64,000 nucleotides of DNA from assembly GCF_017255185.1 (NCBI RefSeq), contig NZ_JAFKCZ010000006.1, forward strand, positions 62,001-126,000, given 5' to 3'. Below the pieces are notes generated by a model. The model was not told the DNA's origin. It saw nothing but the letters and a program-made list of their open reading frames with translations, and did no database searches. Shown here piece after piece: positions 54,801 to 64,000 of this stretch. The stretch is from Parahaliea mediterranea. Lineage in GTDB: Bacteria; Pseudomonadota; Gammaproteobacteria; Pseudomonadales; Halieaceae. The number at the start of each line of letters is the position of its first letter. Within the stretch, counting starts at the first letter, position 1. Made by a program: the position numbers and the translations under genes.

Positions 54801-55859
54801 TCAGTTGAACAGCGAATCGCCCGACAACCCCTCGGTTTCCATGATCGCGCGCAGGCGCCGCAGGGCCTCCACCTGGATCTGCCGTACCCGCTCCCGGGTC
54901 AGACCGATCTCGCGCCCCACTTCCTCCAGGGTACTGCTCTCGTAGCCGCGCAGGCCGAAGCGCCGGGACACCACTTCCCGCTGCTTCTCGGTCAACTCCT
55001 CCAGCCACACCCCGATGCTGTCGCGGATATCGTTCTCCTGCAGCAGCTGGGAGGGGTCGGAAACCTGGGTGTCGGCGATGGTGTCGACCACGGACTTTTC
55101 CGAGTCCGGTCCCACCGGCAAATCCACCGAGGTGACGCGCTCGTTGAGCCCCAGCAGGCGCTTCACGTCCGCCGCGGGCTTGTCCAGCATGTCGGCGATT
55201 TCCTCCGCGCTGGGTTCGTGATCCAGCTTCTGGGTCAACTCCCGGGCCGCGCGCAGGTAGACGTTGAGCTCTTTCACCACGTGGATCGGCAGGCGGATGG
55301 TGCGGGTCTGGTTCATAATCGCCCGCTCGATGGTCTGGCGAATCCACCAGGTGGCATAGGTGGAAAAGCGGAAGCCCCGCTCCGGATCGAACTTTTCCAC
55401 CGCGCGTATCAGGCCCAGGTTGCCCTCCTCGATAAGGTCGAGGAGGGTCAGGCCGCGATTGATATAGCGCCGCGAAATTTTTACCACCAGGCGCAGGTTG
55501 CTTTCGATCATTCGACGACGGCCATTCTCGTCGCCCTTGCGCGCCAGGCGGGCGAAATACTTCTCCTCCTCCGCGGTTAGCAGGGGGGAGTAGCCGATTT
55601 CATTGAGGTACAGCTGGGTTGCGTCGAGCGATTTTTCGATACTGCGGGCCGACTTGGCGCGATCGAATTCGGCCTCCTCGTCAAAGGCCTCGTCACTGCC
55701 GTTGCCTGGCGCCGAATTAGGCTTGCATTTGTTGGTAGTATTGGCTATCTTTTCTGGGTGGGTTCGCGACCTGAGTGGTGCGGATGTCGGAGCGCCCCTG
55801 TTTGTATTGCTCTTTGTAGAATTCCGTTTCGAGCTCTTCTTTGGCGTATCCACTTCCAT
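54801..55859 (-). CDS. rpoS: RNA polymerase sigma factor RpoS
   Basis: 352 residues. A low-complexity Ser/Thr/Asn N-terminus (1-75) is followed by region 1.2 ([16 protein letters not shown]), region 2 ([28 protein letters not shown]), region 3 ([16 protein letters not shown]) and region 4 ([18 protein letters not shown]). GAGGT lies just before the ATG. It follows nlpD by 229 bases, a region likely to include rpoS promoters. The N-terminus is longer than in E. coli RpoS (330 residues). Confidence 0.96.
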   Translation of the reverse strand: MEVDTPKKSSKRNSTKSNTNRGAPTSAPLRSRTHPEKIANTTNKCKPNSAPGNGSDEAFDEEAEFDRAKSARSIEKSLDATQLYLNEIGYSPLLTAEEEKYFARLARKGDENGRRRMIESNLRLVVKISRRYINRGLTLLDLIEEGNLGLIRAVEKFDPERGFRFSTYATWWIRQTIERAIMNQTRTIRLPIHVVKELNVYLRAARELTQKLDHEPSAEEIADMLDKPAADVKRLLGLNERVTSVDLPVGPDSEKSVVDTIADTQVSDPSQLLQENDIRDSIGVWLEELTEKQREVVSRRFGLRGYESSTLEEVGREIGLTRERVRQIQVEALRRLRAIMETEGLSGDSLFN

Positions 55860-56088
55860 GGCTATACCTCATTGTATTGTTTCGTTGCTGAGAGTATTCC
55901 CGCCGGTCGTTCAGGTTACCCCAGAGCCGACACCGGTTTCAAGATGCGTGACGCAGTTCTCATTTTGATCGCGAATCACTTCCCCGCCCTTTTCCCCAAA
56001 CGACTTTCCCCAAGCGAAACACCTAGCCACACCGCGCCATCCGCTCCCCCATGCCAGGTGGTCCGAACGGCATAAAGAATAGTAAATG

Positions 56089-56994
56089 CTAGCGTTTAGG
56101 CAGTAATCGCAGCGGGTCCACGGGCTTGCCTTCCTTGCGAATCTCGAAATGCAGTTTCACGGTATCGGTTCCAGAACTCCCCTTAACGGCGATTTTTTCC
56201 CCCGCCCGGACGGCGGCGCCTTCGCGCACCAGCAGTCGGTCGTTGTGGCCATAGGCGCTGAGATAGGTGTCGTTGTGCTTGACGATCAACAGCTCACCCA
56301 GGCCGACGATGCCGGTACCCGCGTAGACCACCACGCCGTCGGCAACGGCCCTGACGGCCTCCCCGCGGTTGCCGCCGATGTCGATACCCTTGTGTACGGT
56401 CGCGGAAAAGCCGCGGATTACACGTCCATCGCTGGGCCACCGCCACCGGCTCACCGCCCCCTGTGGCGCCGGGGGTTTCGCCGCCGGAGCCGGCTGCTTG
56501 CGTGCCGGGGCGGGACTCCCAGTTTTACCGGAGCCGGATGACCCTTTCGTGACAGCGGAGGGCTTGCCGCCGGCGGCCGCCGACGCGGTTTTGGCGACGC
56601 CTGTAGAGGGTGCGGGGGAAGATGCCCGGACGGGCTTCGCCGGCGGAGCGGCCTCCCGCAACTTCAGGGTCTGGCCCGGGTAGATCGTATACGGGGCGGC
56701 GATCCGGTTGGCGGCGGCCAGGGCCCGGAAATCAAAGCCGTAGCGAAAGGCAATCGAGTATAGAGTATCGCCGCGCACCACCCGGTACTCGCCGGGAGCC
56801 GGCCCGCGCTGGGACTGGAGCACCGGTGGCCGCGCGCTGGAGGCGGGCCGGTTGCGGTCCTCCACCGGCGCCCGCGGATTGCCGCCGCAGCCGGCGAGAC
56901 CGGCCACCAGCACAGGCACCAGCATCACGCAGAGTACCGTTCCCGGCAGTGACCGCCGCGCCTTCCCGGGCATGCGATAGCCGGCCACGGGCAC
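56089..56994 (-). CDS. nlpD: NlpD-like LysM/M23 lipoprotein
   Basis: 301 residues from a GTG that abuts the DUF368 stop; an ATG seven codons later is an alternative. A lipobox (LAGC) marks an outer-membrane lipoprotein. A LysM domain is at about 65-115 (VVRGDTLYSIAFRYGF), then a Pro/Ala-rich linker, then an M23 domain (about 195-301). In M23 enzymes zinc is held by HxxxD and HxH; here HKGID is present but HxH is KLH, so it is probably an activator of amidases like E. coli NlpD, not an enzyme. It lies just upstream of rpoS as usual. Confidence 0.93.
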   Translation of the reverse strand: MPVAGYRMPGKARRSLPGTVLCVMLVPVLVAGLAGCGGNPRAPVEDRNRPASSARPPVLQSQRGPAPGEYRVVRGDTLYSIAFRYGFDFRALAAANRIAAPYTIYPGQTLKLREAAPPAKPVRASSPAPSTGVAKTASAAAGGKPSAVTKGSSGSGKTGSPAPARKQPAPAAKPPAPQGAVSRWRWPSDGRVIRGFSATVHKGIDIGGNRGEAVRAVADGVVVYAGTGIVGLGELLIVKHNDTYLSAYGHNDRLLVREGAAVRAGEKIAVKGSSGTDTVKLHFEIRKEGKPVDPLRLLPKR

Positions 56995-57918
56995 TCAGGA
57001 GGGGCGCGCCCCGCCCCATCGCCAATGCACCAGCCACACCGCGAGCGCTCCAAACACGGCCAGTCCCAGGCACAACCAGGTCTGGGGGCTGTCGCCGGTC
57101 AGCTGCAGGTACTCGGCGGGCAGGATCGGAACCTGCTGCACCGGGCGCGGTTCACCCTGGCTGTCCACCACCCAATCCAGCGCGCGCTTCCAGGGCCACA
57201 CCACGGCCAGGGAGCCGAACAGGAAGCCGGTGAGCAGGGCCATGGTGGCGGCGTGGAAGCGGTGCAGCAGCCAGTACAGCAGACGCGAAAAAACCATCAG
57301 GCCACAGGCCGCGCCGAGGGCGAACACCGCGATAAACAGCAGGTCCAGGGACTTGATGGCGGCGAGCACGGTGGCGTACATGCCCAGCAGCACCAGGATG
57401 AAACTGCCGGAGATCCCCGGCAGGATCATCGCGCAGATGGCCACGAAACCGGCCAGGAAAACGCCGGCCAGGCCGCCGCCGAGCCCCATCGCCGGCGACA
57501 GGGCCACCAGCAGCGCGGCGCCGGCGCCCAGTGCCAGGCAGGCCACGCGCCCGGGCGTCCAGCGCCCCACCTGCTGTAGCAACACCAGCGCCGAGGCCAG
57601 TATGAGGCCGAAGAAAAAAGCCCACAGCGGCACCGGGTGGTGCTCCAGGACCCAGGAAATCAGCCGCGCCAGGGACAGTATGCTGGTCGCGATGCCCGCC
57701 AGCAGCGCCAACAGGAAAGCGCCGTCGACGTGCCGCCAGAGCTCCCGCACGCGCCCCGCCAACAGCAAGCGCAAGGCCGCCAGGTCAAAGGACCGGATGC
57801 TGCCGAGCAGGCGGTCGTAGATGCCGGTGATGAAGGCCATCGTGCCCCCGGAAACCCCCGGCACGATATCCGCGGCGCCCATCAGCAGGCCGCGCAGGAA
57901 TATCCCGACCGGACTCAC
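56995..57918 (-). CDS. DUF368 membrane protein (PopT-like undecaprenyl-phosphate translocase)
   Basis: 307 residues with about eight membrane helices. The N-terminal GAADIVPGVSGGTMAFITGI and the internal MILPGISGSFILVLLGMY are the DUF368 repeats. Some DUF368 proteins (PopT) flip undecaprenyl phosphate back across the inner membrane. It starts with GTG and overlaps the stop of pcm by one base, so it belongs to the truD-pcm-DUF368-nlpD run. Confidence 0.88.
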   Translation of the reverse strand: MSPVGIFLRGLLMGAADIVPGVSGGTMAFITGIYDRLLGSIRSFDLAALRLLLAGRVRELWRHVDGAFLLALLAGIATSILSLARLISWVLEHHPVPLWAFFFGLILASALVLLQQVGRWTPGRVACLALGAGAALLVALSPAMGLGGGLAGVFLAGFVAICAMILPGISGSFILVLLGMYATVLAAIKSLDLLFIAVFALGAACGLMVFSRLLYWLLHRFHAATMALLTGFLFGSLAVVWPWKRALDWVVDSQGEPRPVQQVPILPAEYLQLTGDSPQTWLCLGLAVFGALAVWLVHWRWGGARPS

Positions 57919-58592
57919 TAACGCACCGTGCCGGAACGCAGTGGCACGAAACGGACCGCTTCGATGATCTCGGTGCTGAAACCGTCGACATCGCGGGTCA
58001 CCACCTGCAATTGCTGGGACTCGCCGCCCACCGGGATAACCAGTCGGCCGCCGGGGGCCAGCTGCTCGAGTAAATCCGCGGGAATCTGTTCCGGGGCGGC
58101 GGCGCTGAGAATGCCGTCGAAGGGGCCCTTGTCGGCCCAGCCCAGGGCGCCGTCGCTGTGACGCAGCTGGGTATTGCGCAACTTTAACTGGCGCATGCGC
58201 GCGCGCGCCTTGTCCAACAGGGGTTTGATGCGCTCGACGCTGTACACCTGGTCCACCAGTTGCGCCAGAACCGCGGTCTGGTAGCCCGAGCCAGTGCCGA
58301 TCTCCAGCACCTGCTGCCGCGGCCCCGCCGCCAACAGCAGCTCGGTCATCCGCGCCACGATATAGGGCTGGGAGAGGGTTTGCTGATAGCCGATGGGCAG
58401 CGCCGTGTCCTCGTAGGCACGGTGGGCCATGGCCTCGTCCAGGAACAGGTGGCGCGGCGTGGTGCGCATCACCTCGAGCACCCGCTGATCGCGTATGCCC
58501 TGCTCCACCAACCGCTGCACCAGGCGCTCCCGCGTGCGCAGCGACGTCATACCAATGCCCTTGAGGTCGACGCTAGTCACCGCCGTCACCAC
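57918..58592 (-). CDS. pcm: protein-L-isoaspartate O-methyltransferase
   Basis: 224 residues. The methyltransferase fold is clear: [37 protein letters not shown] (SAM-binding), and [17 protein letters not shown]. It repairs isoaspartyl residues. The start is uncertain: a GTG at 58592 includes the widely seen GIGMTS lead-in, while the ATG of MTSLRT (58550), with AAGGG upstream, is also good. It overlaps the end of truD. The gene surE, usually between truD and pcm, is absent. Confidence 0.95.
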   Translation of the reverse strand: MVTAVTSVDLKGIGMTSLRTRERLVQRLVEQGIRDQRVLEVMRTTPRHLFLDEAMAHRAYEDTALPIGYQQTLSQPYIVARMTELLLAAGPRQQVLEIGTGSGYQTAVLAQLVDQVYSVERIKPLLDKARARMRQLKLRNTQLRHSDGALGWADKGPFDGILSAAAPEQIPADLLEQLAPGGRLVIPVGGESQQLQVVTRDVDGFSTEIIEAVRFVPLRSGTVR

Positions 58593-59631
58593 CCGCTGTA
58601 TCCCCTTGTGTATATTGTGTTATTTGCGCCAGCACGGCAGTGGCGTAACTCCCGGCCCCGAGACTGAACTCCAGCCGCAGGCAGTCATCATCACAAAACC
58701 GCCAGCAAAAGTCATCCGCCAGGACCCGCGCCGGACGGTAGTCCAAGTCCAGGCCCGCGGCCTCCAGGAAGTCGCAGAGCCCCACCTCCGCGGCCAGCAA
58801 CCGCGCCTGTTCCGCCAGCCGCTCGGCCCCCTGCTGGGGCTGGCCCCGCCCCCACAGCGGCAGCGCCGGATGCAGGTCGCCGTCGGCTGCGCGGCGTGCG
58901 ATATCGGCATCGAGTTGCTCGCAGGCAAAGCGGCTGCGGGTCCCCTGGAGCACGCACACGTCCCCCGGCAATACCTGCCCCCAGGTCCCCGCCCGCACCC
59001 GCTCGGCCAGCAGGGTATTGAACAGATGGGCCCGCAGGGCGGAAAGGTAGAGGCCGCGCTTGTGCCGCGACAGCCGGCGCCCGCCGCGCCGCTCCGCCCA
59101 CTGCCGGGCCTGGGCCAGGGTGGCGCCGTCACGGCCGAAGCGCTGTTCGCCAAAATAATTGGGTACGCCGCTCGCGCGCACCGCCTCCAGACGCGCGGTC
59201 AGCGCATCGCGATCGCCCCGCAGTTCGCGCAGGGTCAGACGGAAGCGGTTGCCCCGGTGCACCCCCCGGCGTAACTTGCGGGCGTGGCGGCCCGCCGCCA
59301 GCACGGAGACCTCGCCGGAGGCCTCCAGGCGCCGCCAGTCCGGCTCCGGTCGCCCCGCCAGGCCCACGCTGAACCATTGACTGGTGAGGGCGTTGCGGTC
59401 CTTCATGCCACTGTAGCCGATGTCCCGCAGGGGCACCCCGGACAGTTCCGACAGGCGCTGGGCGAGGTCGGCGGTGTTCAGGCCGCGTTTCTCCAGGTGC
59501 AGGAAGGCGTGCTCTCCCGTGCCGTCCGGATCGAAACCGAGCACCTCGCGCACCTCGAAGTCCTCCGCGCACTGGCGGATCAACGCGTCGCTGTCGGGGG
59601 CCGCGCCTGCGGTGGGCCTGTTGGGATTCAT
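58573..59631 (-). CDS. truD: tRNA pseudouridine(13) synthase TruD
   Basis: 352 residues from the ATG of MNPNRPTAG, which overlaps the ispF stop (ATGA); a 64-codon extension upstream is antisense noise. The catalytic aspartate is in [15 protein letters not shown], and the TRUD insertion domain follows (about 150-300). It makes pseudouridine 13 in tRNA-Glu. It is part of the ispD-ispF-truD run. Confidence 0.95.
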   Translation of the reverse strand: MNPNRPTAGAAPDSDALIRQCAEDFEVREVLGFDPDGTGEHAFLHLEKRGLNTADLAQRLSELSGVPLRDIGYSGMKDRNALTSQWFSVGLAGRPEPDWRRLEASGEVSVLAAGRHARKLRRGVHRGNRFRLTLRELRGDRDALTARLEAVRASGVPNYFGEQRFGRDGATLAQARQWAERRGGRRLSRHKRGLYLSALRAHLFNTLLAERVRAGTWGQVLPGDVCVLQGTRSRFACEQLDADIARRAADGDLHPALPLWGRGQPQQGAERLAEQARLLAAEVGLCDFLEAAGLDLDYRPARVLADDFCWRFCDDDCLRLEFSLGAGSYATAVLAQITQYTQGDTAGGDGGD

Positions 59632-60107
59632 TGTCCGGCGGCCACCAACAGCACCACGGCGTGGGCGGCAATGCCCTCCTCCCGGCCGGTAAAGCCCAGC
59701 TTCTCGGTGGTGGTCGCCTTGACATTGACCTGCCCCGCGGCGGCATTTAAATCCGCGGCGAGATGGTTTTGCATCGCGGGAATATACGCGGCGAGCCGGG
59801 GGGCCTGGGCGATCACCGTGCAATCGAGATTGCCCAGCTGCCAGCCGGCCCCGTCCACCTGGGCCATTACCGCCCGCAACAACTCGCGGCTGTCGGCCCC
59901 GGCGAAAGCGGGGTCGGTATCGGGAAAGTGGCGGCCGATATCACCGCGGCCGATGGCGCCGAGCAGGGCATCGCACACCGCGTGCAACAGCACGTCGCCG
60001 TCGGAATGAGCCACCAGGCCCCGGCCGTGGGCGATGCGCACACCGCCGATGATCACGTGATCCCCCGGGCCGAAGCGGTGAACGTCGTAGCCGTGGCCTA
60101 TTCGCAT
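59628..60107 (-). CDS. ispF: 2-C-methyl-D-erythritol 2,4-cyclodiphosphate synthase
   Basis: 159 residues, full length. Metal-binding DVH is in [13 protein letters not shown] and the conserved [18 protein letters not shown] follows, then [13 protein letters not shown] near the end. It forms MEcPP in the MEP isoprenoid pathway. It overlaps ispD by ten bases. Confidence 0.97.
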   Translation of the reverse strand: MRIGHGYDVHRFGPGDHVIIGGVRIAHGRGLVAHSDGDVLLHAVCDALLGAIGRGDIGRHFPDTDPAFAGADSRELLRAVMAQVDGAGWQLGNLDCTVIAQAPRLAAYIPAMQNHLAADLNAAAGQVNVKATTTEKLGFTGREEGIAAHAVVLLVAAGQ

Positions 60108-60823
60108 CGCTTTTGCCCCTGGAGTCGCGCGTCGAGGTAGAAAGCGGCCAGGGGCAGATCCCCCGGCACCGTCACCTTGAGGTTGGCGGCACTGCCCTCC
60201 ACCAGCTGCACCGGGAAGCCGGCGCGCTCCATGGCCGAGGCCTCGTCGGTAACCGGCTCGCCCGCCGCCAGGGCCGCCTCCAATGCGCCGCGCAATTCAC
60301 CCAGGCGGAACATTTGCGGGGTCTGGGCGCGCCAGTACTGCCGCCGGTCAACCGTCGCCAGCACGCGTCCGGCGCCGTCGGACTGCTTCAGGGTATCGAC
60401 CACTGGCTGGGCCAGGATCGCGCCCTCCCCGCGCTCGAGCACCCGCGCCACCAAGCGCTCGAGATCGGCCTGGGGCAGGCAGGGCCGGGCGGCGTCGTGC
60501 ACCAATACCCAGTCCTCATCCTGTGCAAATTCTTGCAGGGCATGCAAGCCGCTCAGCACCGAATCGGCGCGCTCGGCGCCCCCGCTCACCCGCAGCACCC
60601 GGGGGTCCTCCAGGATCGGCAGTTCCCCGGCCCGCTCGTCCGCCAGGTGCAGGGCGACCGCGACGCGCTCGATGCGCGGCGGGGTGAAGCTGAGCAGGGC
60701 CAACACGGCGTGGTGCAACAACGGCGCCCCCGCCAGGGACAGGTACTGCTTGGGGCACTCGCCGCCCATGCGCCGGCCGACGCCGGCGGCGGGAATCACC
60801 GCGAACAGGCGCGGGTGGCTCAC
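60098..60823 (-). CDS. ispD: 2-C-methyl-D-erythritol 4-phosphate cytidylyltransferase
   Basis: 241 residues from a GTG that overlaps the ftsB stop (GTGA). The CTP-binding loop [17 protein letters not shown] and the [10 protein letters not shown] motif are intact. It transfers CMP to MEP in the same pathway as IspF. The order ftsB-ispD-ispF-truD is standard. Confidence 0.96.
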   Translation of the reverse strand: MSHPRLFAVIPAAGVGRRMGGECPKQYLSLAGAPLLHHAVLALLSFTPPRIERVAVALHLADERAGELPILEDPRVLRVSGGAERADSVLSGLHALQEFAQDEDWVLVHDAARPCLPQADLERLVARVLERGEGAILAQPVVDTLKQSDGAGRVLATVDRRQYWRAQTPQMFRLGELRGALEAALAAGEPVTDEASAMERAGFPVQLVEGSAANLKVTVPGDLPLAAFYLDARLQGQKRCE

Positions 60824-61140
60824 GGCGTGCGCTCCGGTTTGGCGCTTGCGCCGGCACCGCTGCCCTTGCCGTCCTCGACAAACTGATAGAACACCTCGCC
60901 CTCGCGAATCAGGCCCAGCTGTTCCCGGGCGCGCTGCTCGACGCTTTCGTTACCGCTTTGCAATTCCAGCACCTCCCGCTCCAGCACCGCGTTGCGCTCG
61001 CGCAGGCTGGCGTTGACCTCGCCCTGCTCGCGCACCTGTTGTTCCAGGCGGTGTTTTTCCGCCAGGCTGCCCTCGGCGATCCACAGCCGGTACTGCAGCA
61101 CCAGCAGCAGCGCGACCAATCCGGCGAGCAGCCAGCGCAA
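60820..61140 (-). CDS. ftsB: cell division protein FtsB
   Basis: 106 residues. A single N-terminal membrane helix (LLAGLVALLLVLQYRLW) is followed by a periplasmic coiled coil (EKHRLEQQVREQGEVNAS), then a short segment with GLIREGEVFYQFV. FtsB joins FtsL and FtsQ in the divisome. It begins 12 bases after eno ends. Confidence 0.95.
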   Translation of the reverse strand: MRWLLAGLVALLLVLQYRLWIAEGSLAEKHRLEQQVREQGEVNASLRERNAVLEREVLELQSGNESVEQRAREQLGLIREGEVFYQFVEDGKGSGAGASAKPERTP

Positions 61141-61152
61141 TCCGGCGGCCTC

Positions 61153-64000
<2,848 letters not shown>

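Noticed and set aside
58573-59823. 416-codon TruD with a 64-residue N-terminal extension
   Set aside because: The extension is antisense to the ispF region frame and not family-like; the ATG at 59631 overlaps the ispF stop as usual.

Overview
The window is high-GC DNA from an aerobic, probably marine gammaproteobacterium. The gene order pyrG-kdsA-eno-ftsB-ispD-ispF-truD-pcm-DUF368-nlpD-rpoS, the recA-recX pair and mutS-fdxA are typical of Gammaproteobacteria. The steroid-type oxidoreductases and a class I-like HMG-CoA reductase recall the Halieaceae/Spongiibacteraceae (Cellvibrionales). That lineage is an inference from gene content, not from a phylogeny. No rRNA, tRNA, intact insertion sequence, prophage or CRISPR array was seen.

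Layout. 1-19292 is a catabolic and accessory region: a DUF3604 protein (cut by the left edge), a KstD-like flavoprotein overlapping a KshA-like Rieske oxygenase, a SlyD-type FKBP, a cold-shock protein, an SRPBCC protein, an AraC-type regulator divergent from a Baeyer-Villiger monooxygenase, an orphan acyl-CoA carboxyltransferase subunit, RecQ, HMG-CoA reductase, a SnoaL-like protein, a CrtC/AttH-like protein, a zinc alcohol dehydrogenase and a Tat-exported BBE-type FAD oxidase.

19418-33663 is a nitrate-assimilation locus. One arm, on the minus strand, encodes nitrite reductase (nirB, nirD), a molybdopterin nitrate reductase and a fused DmsB-DmsC-like iron-sulfur/membrane protein. The divergent arm encodes a NarK/Nas nitrate transporter and a PP2C-phosphatase/Ser-Thr-kinase fusion. 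A separate minus-strand operon encodes an alginate-export-type porin, NasT (ANTAR antiterminator) and NasS (nitrate sensor). Each of the three transcription units has a sigma-54-like promoter, followed by an RNA hairpin whose six-base loop begins AACG, as expected of NasT/ANTAR targets. In the porin-nasT-nasS leader such a hairpin overlaps the 5' arm of an intrinsic terminator. This suggests nitrogen control through NtrC/sigma-54 plus nitrate-dependent antitermination by NasT, released from NasS, at all three units, including its own.

33697-43377 holds a small membrane protein, recX-recA (LexA box, intergenic terminator), an overlapping aspartoacylase-like/GCS2-ligase-like pair, cbpM-cbpA, a YbaK deacylase, an MFS exporter, a cytochrome b561 and a TPR protein. 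43640-50574 is a complete Wadjet (JetABCD) plasmid-defence operon with a palindromic repeat between jetB and jetC. 50881-64000 is core: rnk, mutS, fdxA, a five-copy 70-bp palindromic repeat array, rpoS, nlpD, DUF368 (popT-like), pcm, truD, ispF, ispD, ftsB, eno, kdsA and pyrG (cut by the right edge). surE, usually between truD and pcm, is missing.
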